From: Methylotenera sp. | Lineage (GTDB): Bacteria > Pseudomonadota > Gammaproteobacteria > Burkholderiales > Methylophilaceae | Direction: 5' to 3' | DNA: 64,000 nucleotides | Assembly: GCA_030693535.1 (NCBI GenBank) | Contig: JAUYAL010000077.1 | Location: forward strand, 310,001-374,000 | Shown here: piece by piece, positions 38,194 through 44,454 of the stretch | Layout of the letters: the number at the start of each line of letters is the position of its first letter | How positions within the stretch are numbered: the stretch's first letter is position 1 | Notes under the pieces: generated by a model | Database searches by the model: none | Seen by the model: the letters and a program-made list of their open reading frames with translations, nothing else | Told to the model about the DNA's origin: nothing | Made by a program: the position numbers and the translations under genes

Positions 38194-40001
38194 ACCTCTA
38201 CCTCTACCTCTTGAATCACTTCGCTGGTTTGCGCTGACTGAGTCAGCGCCTGAGTAGTTAGATCTGCGTTAGCAGATTCATTATGTTCTTGCTTCTGCGC
38301 TTTTTTAGCGCGCTTGGCTAACTCTTTGTCTTTTATCGCCTGCAATTTCGGCGGTAATTGGTTTTCAGTCACAGCTTCAGCTGTCTCGGCGCTTAGTTCA
38401 ACCGCCTGCGCAGCCAAAGGTGGGGTAAAGGGCAGTTCGGCGGTTAAAAATTGCGATACATCGAGGCCGATATCGCCGATAAAATTCAATAAAGACTGAT
38501 AATCTTTATCATCTGCATTATTTTCTTCTGACTTCCATTGCCATCTGCTTACTTCTGTGCCTGCTACAAGTGAAAGTAAAACTAGCATTTTAATGAGGCA
38601 CGATCTCGGTTGGGCTATAGATAAAAACTCAATGAAAAATTCATCTTCTTCACCTTCAAAATCATAGTGATTTAAGATTGGCGTTAAATCTGCGCTTACT
38701 TCTCTACTCAGCATATCAACGGCTAATCGTAGCGACATATTTTCATAATCTTGGTTATGTAAGTGTTTTGCCAGTTTATTGAATATTGCCAGGCGTCTGG
38801 TAGTTTCTTCGGCTTGTTTTATATGCAGTGCTTCTTGTTCAATTTGGTAGACATTCTTTTCAGCGGGGGCTTTAGCTTCAAGCACTAGTTCACCTGATGC
38901 GATTTTCTCTTGTAGCTTTTCTTGAAGGGCGCTCACTTCATAAAGGTTTGTTGTATTGTTTTTTTCATCAACAATCAGCACCGGCTCTGGCATATATTCA
39001 CCTAGTAACTCTTGCCATGGCTTGCCAGTACCCATAGCTATATCTGTAGGTTTTTCATAATGGCTACCAGAAACCCAGCTATTTGCACCGTAAGGCATAA
39101 TCTTGGCAGCTTCTTCGCCCGTAATTGCCTTGGGGGCTTTAGCGATAAGCAATTGCACATGCATGGCTTTTTTCAAGCCAAAGCAATCGGGGTCGGTACA
39201 GACGTCTGTACTCTCCATGTCTGGGAATAATTCAGGGTAGTTGCCGCTGCGTTTAGGGCATGATAAGCAAGAACCAGCTGCTGGTAATAGGCTTGTAGTA
39301 TTCGTGTCAAAAACGGCGCTAGTTAAGCTTAAGGTATAGCGATCACGGATGTAATTTTTAGCAGCACGAAAACTGAAGGTGTCTTGTCCATTACCATTAA
39401 CAATTTCTTTTGTCGCTTGCTTTTGTAGCTTTTCACCTGGGATGCGTGCAATGAGTAGTGCTATTTCACGACCAAAGCGCCCATCTAAAAAGATATCTTG
39501 TGCAAAAGTGCAAAGTTCATTGAGCTTTAATGCGCCATAAATATAGCTACGCGATTTACCAATCTTGACAGCGAGTTCATCTGCATTCCAGCTTTTAGCA
39601 TCCTTGTTATCAAGCAAGGCTTTAAAGCCTTGTGCCTCTTCAAGCGGATGCAGGTCTGAGCGTTGCAGGTTCTCAATGATTTGAAGTTGTAGAGTTTCAA
39701 GATCGTCCAGCTCGCGAACAATGGCGGGGATTGTTTCTTGTTGTGCAAGCTGGCTAGCACGCCAACGGCGCTCACCTGCAACGATTTGGTATTTAATGCC
39801 ATAATCGCTTGGTGACATATTGAGGCTCGAATTCTCAGGATGCGCCCATGGGCGGACTAGTATCGGCTGCATCACGCCATGCGCTTTGATGCTATCTGCC
39901 AATTCTTGTAGATCAACCTCATTAAATCGTTTTCTTGGGTTGGTGTATGACGCCTTGATTTCAGTTAAAGCGATATGCTGACCTAGTGCTTGGTTTTCCA
40001 T
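38190..40001 (-). CDS. ParB/RepB/Spo0J-like protein with cysteine cluster
   Basis: 603 residues. ParB N-terminal nuclease-like domain at about 8-115 (NPRKRFNEVDLQELADSI, VAGERRWRAS, IIENLQRSDLHPLEEAQGF) and helix-turn-helix at about 135-165 (IGKSRSYIYGALKL). A CxxC...C...C cluster (SCLSCPKR and CTDPDCF, about residues 245-275) suggests a zinc site. The long C-terminal part is not recognised and ends in an Ala/Glu/Lys-rich tail. No ParA is encoded beside it, so DNA binding or regulation is as likely as partition. RBS GGAG lies at the end of the upstream gene. Confidence 0.83.
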   Translation of the reverse strand: MENQALGQHIALTEIKASYTNPRKRFNEVDLQELADSIKAHGVMQPILVRPWAHPENSSLNMSPSDYGIKYQIVAGERRWRASQLAQQETIPAIVRELDDLETLQLQIIENLQRSDLHPLEEAQGFKALLDNKDAKSWNADELAVKIGKSRSYIYGALKLNELCTFAQDIFLDGRFGREIALLIARIPGEKLQKQATKEIVNGNGQDTFSFRAAKNYIRDRYTLSLTSAVFDTNTTSLLPAAGSCLSCPKRSGNYPELFPDMESTDVCTDPDCFGLKKAMHVQLLIAKAPKAITGEEAAKIMPYGANSWVSGSHYEKPTDIAMGTGKPWQELLGEYMPEPVLIVDEKNNTTNLYEVSALQEKLQEKIASGELVLEAKAPAEKNVYQIEQEALHIKQAEETTRRLAIFNKLAKHLHNQDYENMSLRLAVDMLSREVSADLTPILNHYDFEGEEDEFFIEFLSIAQPRSCLIKMLVLLSLVAGTEVSRWQWKSEENNADDKDYQSLLNFIGDIGLDVSQFLTAELPFTPPLAAQAVELSAETAEAVTENQLPPKLQAIKDKELAKRAKKAQKQEHNESANADLTTQALTQSAQTSEVIQEVEVEV

Positions 40002-40005
40002 GGTA

Positions 40006-40461
40006 TTACTCCATTAAAATTTGAATTTGTGCTGTTTTGGCAATGCGTGATATTTCTTTACGATCTGCTGTGCGAAATGCGCACCGGCAGGCTTGAAGTT
40101 CTTTGGCAGCCATTTCAATATGCGGCGGGTTTAACCATATATTTTTACCTAAGCGACTTGCCAGTAGTTCCATTGCATCGAAATACAAGTCCAAATCAAG
40201 CGCGGAATTGATTTTTCGCCAGGTAAATAACCATCCTTCAAGGGCAGGAACAACCTCACACCATTGGCCTCGGTTATCTCTAAACACCGGCACATCGTCG
40301 GCAGCATCAATCGTGCCGTTAGTCAATTGGTCGATAATGCTTTGTGGCATGTCGAACACGGTAAATTCATCTAGTAGGGCAGGTAATGGAATGATGCGCT
40401 CGCTGTAAACGATTCCACGGCGTTCTTTGCGCTCTGCTTGGCGGCGTTGGGTACGATTCAT
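40006..40461 (-). CDS. Hypothetical phage protein
   Basis: 151 residues, not recognised. Very basic N-terminus (MNRTQRRQAERKERRG), then a region rich in aromatic and acidic residues. Soluble. The start overlaps the upstream membrane-protein stop as ATGA, and the parB-like gene follows after 4 bp, so it is co-translated in the leftward operon. Confidence 0.65.
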   Translation of the reverse strand: MNRTQRRQAERKERRGIVYSERIIPLPALLDEFTVFDMPQSIIDQLTNGTIDAADDVPVFRDNRGQWCEVVPALEGWLFTWRKINSALDLDLYFDAMELLASRLGKNIWLNPPHIEMAAKELQACRCAFRTADRKEISRIAKTAQIQILME

Positions 40462-40703
40462 TTACGCCACCATCCATGTGCTTTCATACTGGCAGTGATG
40501 GCGAATGGCCCTGCAATTAAGTAGGCGCTGATGTCTAATAAATCAGCCTGTGGCACAGTTTTAAATAAAACTAGATTAGCAACTCCAATGGCAAAGCTAG
40601 TTAAAAATGCGGCTTTGTAATGGCCGTTATTTACATTCAGCGACTGAAATCCTAATGCAAATACCAATACAAAAGTGCTGATGAAAATAAGCAGGGCGGT
40701 CAT
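40458..40703 (-). CDS. Small phage membrane protein
   Basis: 81 residues with three hydrophobic segments (about 2-20, 32-48 and 58-72) and a basic C-terminal end (HGWWRK). Coupled to neighbours by ATGA overlaps on both sides. Function unknown. Confidence 0.6.
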   Translation of the reverse strand: MTALLIFISTFVLVFALGFQSLNVNNGHYKAAFLTSFAIGVANLVLFKTVPQADLLDISAYLIAGPFAITASMKAHGWWRK

Positions 40704-40960
40704 GCTGCGGCCTTAGTATTAAGTGCAATCAACTCAATTTCATTGGCATGGATATTATCAATATGCTGGTTAAGTAGATTGATAAGATTAGTAGTATCAC
40801 CACGATCTAGTATTAAACATAGGCTAAAATTACCTTGTTTTAACCAGACTGCATTTTGTAAATGAGCGTTATTGGTTAAGAAGATTGTTGAGGCAATGCG
40901 GATGCTTGTTCCATCAATTTTAGCTTCTAAATCTTTTGTCATTTGTGACTCTATTCTCAT
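40700..40960 (-). CDS. Hypothetical phage protein
   Basis: 86 residues from the ATG at 40960, which overlaps the stop of the preceding gene as ATGA. A 94-residue reading from 40984 would overlap that gene by 28 bp. Soluble and mixed alpha/beta in appearance. Not recognised. Confidence 0.6.
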   Translation of the reverse strand: MRIESQMTKDLEAKIDGTSIRIASTIFLTNNAHLQNAVWLKQGNFSLCLILDRGDTTNLINLLNQHIDNIHANEIELIALNTKAAA

Positions 40961-41130
40961 AGCGTCATCCCAGCATAATTCCAAGCGCGTTTAAATGGAT
41001 GGCCCTTTTTCATATAGTGGCGCGTGTTACTGATACGCTTAAATAACTTGCCGTGAATGACCCAGCTGGTGACATAGCCGACTGTATAAGCAACAGTGAG
41101 CGCACCAATAATGGCGAAAATAACATTCAT
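40957..41130 (-). CDS. Small phage membrane protein (57 residues)
   Basis: 57 residues. One hydrophobic segment (residues 3-25, VIFAIIGALTVAYTVGYVT) and a basic cytoplasmic tail with KRISNTRHYMKKGHPFKR. A good RBS GGGAGA lies 5 bp upstream, and ATGA overlaps exist at both ends. This gene is below 60 residues and easily missed. Confidence 0.68.
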   Translation of the reverse strand: MNVIFAIIGALTVAYTVGYVTSWVIHGKLFKRISNTRHYMKKGHPFKRAWNYAGMTL

Positions 41131-41309
41131 TTGATTCTCCCTTGTAATTGACTAGTTTCGTTATGCTTAACTAGCTCGACCATGCATGTGACAGGCTGTT
41201 GCGCTTGCATGGGTATTAAATAACTCACTAAAAAATAGACTACGATGCAGACGATGCTAAAAAGTATCACGCTGTAAATTGTGGTGCTGATGTCGTTGTC
41301 GTTTTCCAT
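41127..41309 (-). CDS. Small phage membrane protein (60 residues)
   Basis: 60 residues from the ATG at 41309 (MENDNDISTT). One membrane segment at about 11-32 (SVILFSIVCIVVYFLVSYL) and a soluble tail with one Cys. It begins immediately after the stop of the 57-residue gene upstream, so reinitiation is likely. A reading from 41372 would run through that gene out of phase. Confidence 0.58.
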   Translation of the reverse strand: MENDNDISTTIYSVILFSIVCIVVYFLVSYLIPMQAQQPVTCMVELVKHNETSQLQGRIK

Positions 41310-41311
41310 CT

Positions 41312-41485
41312 TTAAGCTGCCACTTTCTGCATCACTGGCATTAGTTTCCAGCCATGTGGCACGATAGAACAAAGCACTGAGCGCTTACCATTAGTGATAA
41401 GGTTTAAATGCCGCTCATGCGCTAATTGGCTGATAGCCAATAACTCAGCATCGTTTGGGATGGTTTCAAATTGAATGGTGTTCAT
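41312..41485 (-). CDS. Small phage protein (57 residues)
   Basis: 57 residues, soluble. Begins NTIQFETIPNDAELLAISQL and ends WKLMPVMQKVAA. RBS AAGGT lies 7 bp before the ATG. It starts 37 bp after the stop of DGR target 2. The conserved style suggests an early phage helper protein. Not recognised. Confidence 0.58.
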   Translation of the reverse strand: MNTIQFETIPNDAELLAISQLAHERHLNLITNGKRSVLCSIVPHGWKLMPVMQKVAA

Positions 41486-41521
41486 GGTGGCTACCTTTTA
41501 AAAAGCAAAAAAATAACTAAA

Positions 41522-41884
41522 TTATTGAATAACTAATCTGCGGACAGCGCGGGCGCGCAACTCGTAAAACTTGTAGTAGCAATACTGGTATCCATTGCTG
41601 CAATGCTGACACCAGGCGTTACTCGAATAAGAGGCGGGCTGCGTGTTGCTCCAGTACCAGCGTAGTTCAAACTTATCAGCGTGGTTTTCATAAAGATGGA
41701 TTAGTTCGGCACGTGTAGGCAGGTCGCCGCCTAGTTCTTTAGCCCATGCCATTGCATCTTTCCAGTTAATATCAATCTTGCTTTCAGGCATTAAAATAGT
41801 GTATGTGACGCTGCCATCTTCATTTACATACGCACATAGGTATGTTTCGCCATCTTGTAGATCAGGTTTAGTGATTTGATTCAT
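41522..41884 (-). CDS. DGR target protein 2 (C-type-lectin-like, DUF1566-like)
   Basis: 120 residues from the ATG at 41884 with AAGGAG 7 bp upstream. A longer frame to 41974 lacks a signal. It is a paralogue of target 1: same MNQITKPxL start, DGETYLCAYVNEDGS, WKDAMAWAKELGGDLPTRAEL and C-terminal LRARAVRRLVIQ. Its variable stretch AWCQHCSNGYQYCYYKFYE is strongly aromatic and Cys-rich, quite unlike target 1. It lies about 5.3 kb upstream of the TR on the same strand in the leftward operon. Confidence 0.9.
   Translation of the reverse strand: MNQITKPDLQDGETYLCAYVNEDGSVTYTILMPESKIDINWKDAMAWAKELGGDLPTRAELIHLYENHADKFELRWYWSNTQPASYSSNAWCQHCSNGYQYCYYKFYELRARAVRRLVIQ
41536..41643 (-). repeat. DGR variable repeat 2 (VR2)
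   Basis: Gap-free alignment to the TR (offset 5406). 15 differences, every one at a TR adenine on the coding strand (six or more A-to-T, others A-to-G and A-to-C). The 29-bp invariant end is intact. Confidence 0.95.
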
Positions 41885-41909
41885 TACAAACTCCTTAGTA
41901 TTTATCTGT

Positions 41910-42092
41910 CTAGTGAGGTACTGGGCTGTGTTTAGGGAATACAACGGGTGCTGGTTTTTGCATATTGGTTGCAATGCGCACCAAGCACGTTTTTAAAGCA
42001 TCACAATCAAGGGCTGTTTGAAGGGTGTAACCTAATTGAGTTAGTCGGCTGCGGTTAAAGGCGGCTTGTAATTCATTGATAGTTGGTTGCAT
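41910..42092 (-). CDS. Small phage protein, first gene of the leftward operon
   Basis: 60 residues from the ATG at 42092 (MQPTINELQAAFNRS). AAAGGTC lies 8 bp upstream. Helical N-terminus, proline-rich end. It follows the leftward promoter at 42124-42153 with a short leader and precedes DGR target 2 by 25 bp. Not recognised. Confidence 0.55.
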   Translation of the reverse strand: MQPTINELQAAFNRSRLTQLGYTLQTALDCDALKTCLVRIATNMQKPAPVVFPKHSPVPH

Positions 42093-42123
42093 TTTCAAAG
42101 ACCTTTTGCGTGGTGTTTGAAAT

Positions 42124-42166
42124 ATAATAAAACTATTGGTTTTAGTTTGTCAACACCAAAAGTTAT
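42124..42166 (-). promoter_or_regulatory. Leftward early promoter with two repressor operators (PL-like)
   Basis: On the minus strand TTGACA (42153-42148) and TATTAT (42129-42124) with an 18-bp spacer. One operator, AAAACTATTGGTTTT, fills the spacer (42129-42143). A second, AACACCAAAAGTTAT (42152-42166), overlaps the -35 from upstream. The same layout occurs at the rightward promoter near 43.5 kb. It drives the operon that holds the DGR and both targets, so CI should silence it. Confidence 0.75.
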
Positions 42167-42287
42167 ATTTTTATAAAAAAAGTGTTATTATTTGGTTAAG
42201 CAGAAATGTTGCTGTGAGATTTAGTGAAGACCGCAAGGGTCTTTCCCATGGAATATATGTACTAAAGTGCATTATTCACACGTAAAA

Positions 42288-42307
42288 AAACCCGCGAGTG
42301 CGGGTTT
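42288..42307 (-). terminator. Terminator of the CI transcript
   Basis: AAACCCGC-GAGT-GCGGGTTT, perfect, with seven T on the minus-strand side. It ends leftward transcription coming from the repressor gene before the leftward early promoter begins. Confidence 0.75.
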
Positions 42308-42321
42308 AACTGGAGAGTATT

Positions 42322-42426
42322 ATGGAATGGAAGTTAGGGTTGTTTTGGTGGCTTGGTTTTATGGTTGGTTATTATGCAAAAAACTCAAGCTCTAAAAAAG
42401 ACGGCAAGAGTAATAGTTACGATTAA
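42322..42426 (+). CDS. Possible 34-residue membrane peptide
   Basis: MEWKLGLFWWLGFMVGYYAK followed by a polar Ser/Lys tail. One membrane segment. A good RBS GGAGAG lies 6 bp upstream. It is opposite in strand to its neighbours and overlaps the end of the 66-residue frame on the other strand, so only one of the two may be real. Confidence 0.35.
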   Translation: MEWKLGLFWWLGFMVGYYAKNSSSKKDGKSNSYD

Positions 42427-42585
42427 TCCGATGATGTATTGCCAGTTTTTAATGAAAAAAGTTAATAGAAGTTTTGTGGATTTAGCGGTCCAGTGAATCT
42501 TATGGTAGCTATGCGTTGCTGGGAGTGGGGGGAATACTATTTCACCGTAATACCAGTTGCAAACGGCTTTTAACAATTTTCTCAT
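42385..42585 (-). CDS. Possible small phage membrane protein
   Basis: 66 residues, basic N-terminus, and a C-terminal membrane segment (IIGLIVTITLAVFF, about 51-64). No clear RBS. It lies in the repressor transcript between the zinc-ribbon gene and the terminator at 42288-42307. Not recognised. Confidence 0.42.
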   Translation of the reverse strand: MRKLLKAVCNWYYGEIVFPPLPATHSYHKIHWTAKSTKLLLTFFIKNWQYIIGLIVTITLAVFFRA

Positions 42586-42624
42586 GTTGTTAAATTTTTA
42601 AGCCAGCCAATATACCCATTTTAT

Positions 42625-43017
42625 TCATTGAGGCATTCCAGCCGCCTTGCAATCGCTATCCTGAGTTTTTTTCCATACCTGATAGTTTGCCTCATCTTTA
42701 GATTGTAAAAATGAAGCTGAAACAATGCCGGCTTGAATGCATTTTTGAATTGGATCGCCCTGTCTCTTGGCGATGTTGTATTGCTCTATCATTTCTATGG
42801 CGACTTGATTGTTAATTTTTCCCATTTCATTATTAATGTGCTTCTCTTGTCCGCCACCGCCAAAATACCAGATTGCTACAATAACTATTACTATGGCGCC
42901 CAGAGCATTTGTCAATGTAATGGAGTTTGCTTTTTTGGTTGGTTCGCCACATTTAGGACACTTTTCCGCATTCTCGCTTACTTCATTGCCGCATGCTTTA
43001 CATTTTATTAGAGCCAT
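42625..43017 (-). CDS. Zinc-ribbon membrane protein
   Basis: 130 residues. N-terminal zinc ribbon KCKACGNEVSENAEKCPKCG (residues 5-24), then one membrane segment (about 39-52), a glycine run, and a soluble helical tail with two Cys. It lies behind the repressor gene and before a terminator, so it is probably expressed in the lysogen. Function unknown. Confidence 0.65.
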   Translation of the reverse strand: MALIKCKACGNEVSENAEKCPKCGEPTKKANSITLTNALGAIVIVIVAIWYFGGGGQEKHINNEMGKINNQVAIEMIEQYNIAKRQGDPIQKCIQAGIVSASFLQSKDEANYQVWKKTQDSDCKAAGMPQ

Positions 43018-43072
43018 AAGTTACCTTGATTAGTTGAAGTTAAGTGTTAGTTGAATTTGCAAATAATGCACG

Positions 43073-43486
43073 CTACTTCGTTCCATTCGGTTTGCTGCTA
43101 TATTCTTCCATTGCCTGCTGGGCAAGTTGGCGGACATCATCAACGCTCTTGATGGCATTGCCTCTTGCGAAATCAGGCACGGCATCCGCTAGAGCAACCA
43201 TTTTAATTAAATAAGGGTCTCTAACGACAATGAGATCACTTGAGCCTTCCCTGTCTCTTAGCCCTTCGCCAGCCATAAGCCACTCATAATTTATTTCGGC
43301 ATCTTTACACATTTTTAGCCCTATCTCATAGTTAGGGACTTTTAGCCCACACAGCCAATTTCTGCCTGTGGTAACAGTCACTCCATATTTTTTGGCAAGC
43401 TGCGTTTGTCTTTTTGCTTTATCTAAGCCTAATCTATCGCATAGATATTGCATTCTAATTGCCAGTCTGTCGCGCTCTTCACTCAT
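43073..43486 (-). CDS. CI-like phage repressor, short form
   Basis: 137 residues. Helix-turn-helix at about 24-48 (RQTQLAKKYGVTVTTGRNWLCG), then NYEWLMAGEG, common in prophage repressors. The S24 peptidase half of LexA-like repressors is absent, so RecA-driven self-cleavage is not expected. It is divergent from the Cro-like gene across 74 bp that hold two operators. RBS AGAGG lies about 12 bp upstream. Confidence 0.78.
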   Translation of the reverse strand: MSEERDRLAIRMQYLCDRLGLDKAKRQTQLAKKYGVTVTTGRNWLCGLKVPNYEIGLKMCKDAEINYEWLMAGEGLRDREGSSDLIVVRDPYLIKMVALADAVPDFARGNAIKSVDDVRQLAQQAMEEYSSKPNGTK

Positions 43487-43510
43487 TTTTTTATATTAAC
43501 CTCTTTTAAT

Positions 43511-43554
43511 AAAACTTTTGGTTATTGACAAGATGAAACTATTGGTTTTAGAAT
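43511..43554 (+). promoter_or_regulatory. Rightward early promoter with two operators (PR-like)
   Basis: TTGACA (43525-43530) and TAGAAT (43549-43554), 18-bp spacer. Operators AAAACTTTTGGTTAT (43511-43525) and GAAACTATTGGTTTT (43535-43549) match the two at the leftward promoter (consensus AAAACTWTTGGTTTT). Transcription should start at about 43561, which is the A of the cro-like ATG, so this mRNA may be leaderless. No Shine-Dalgarno is visible. Confidence 0.75.
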
Positions 43555-43560
43555 GTAGTT

Positions 43561-43785
43561 ATGAATTTAAAAAAATACATAAAAGATAATTCTCAGGTCA
43601 CATTTGCACGGTCACTTGGAATTTCTCAAGCGATGGTTAGTAAGTGGTATCGAGGTTACAAGGTGTCTGGAGATAGCGCACTTAAGGTTTCTGCTGCAAC
43701 TGATTGGCAAGTAACCCCACACGAACTGCGCCCTGATATTTACCCACATCCGCATGATGGCTTGCCAGAGCATTTGAGGGCTTAG
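43561..43785 (+). CDS. Cro/YdaS-like antirepressor
   Basis: 74 residues with a YdaS/Cro-type helix-turn-helix: LKKYIKDN, then TFARSLGISQAMVSKWYRGYKVS (about 14-36), and ALKVSAATDWQVTPHELRPDIYP. First gene of the rightward transcript, divergent from CI. It should bind the same operators and favour lytic growth. Confidence 0.8.
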   Translation: MNLKKYIKDNSQVTFARSLGISQAMVSKWYRGYKVSGDSALKVSAATDWQVTPHELRPDIYPHPHDGLPEHLRA

Positions 43786-44013
43786 TGCATAACTTTTACC
43801 TGTGCCACATCGGGGCTGGCTTGTAAGTTGAGTGCAGCGAGTACGAATGTGGCTATGGCGATGAATCGCTGGCATTACATCTCCCAGCTGTACCCACTCG
43901 GCCCTGATACTAGGGTTGAGTGGTCTTAATTTTTGGGTGATTAGATGTGTCATGTATTGCACTATGTTATTGATTTATAACGATTAACACGTTTTTATTT
44001 GGGAGAATAAACG

Positions 44014-44454
44014 TTGACGATTAAACATTTAGCTTATCGAATCGGCCATGAATTTACTGGCTCAGTTGCAGGCTTAGCTAGCTTGATGAACAAGGGTGAA
44101 GTGGTTTTACGTAATAAGCTTAACCCCAATAGCGAATCACATTTTTTAACGATTCAAGAATTTGAAACAATGGCTGACTTTACTCAACGCAACCAAGATG
44201 TAGCGGAGTATTTTAGCGAAAAGGCTGGCGGTGTTTTTATTAAGCTGCCAACTGTACCTGATGGTGATATGGCCCTTCTTGATTTATTTATGGGCGCGAT
44301 GAAAGAGCTTGGTGAGGTTTCGGCTGAGTTTATGAAGGCGTATGCCGATGGCGATATTTCCAATGCTGAGTATATGAAAATCTCGAATGAGATTGATGAT
44401 GTTTTAGCGCGTTTGCTTGAGTTTAAAGCGGCGGTGAAGCGGGTAGTTAGATAG
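44014..44454 (+). CDS. CII-like phage regulatory protein
   Basis: 146 residues. The N-terminal region HLAYRIGHEFTGSVAGLASLMNKGEVVLRNKLNP resembles the phage regulatory protein CII (CP76-type) family. A helical C-terminal half follows. The start is TTG, with GGGAGA 8 bp upstream deciding it. The 228-bp gap before it shows nothing clear. It overlaps the primase gene as TAGTG. Confidence 0.65.
   Translation: MTIKHLAYRIGHEFTGSVAGLASLMNKGEVVLRNKLNPNSESHFLTIQEFETMADFTQRNQDVAEYFSEKAGGVFIKLPTVPDGDMALLDLFMGAMKELGEVSAEFMKAYADGDISNAEYMKISNEIDDVLARLLEFKAAVKRVVR

Noticed and set aside
43612..43962. 116-codon minus-strand frame over the Cro-like gene
   Set aside because: Overlaps the well-placed Cro/YdaS-like gene on the other strand and has no RBS or motif.
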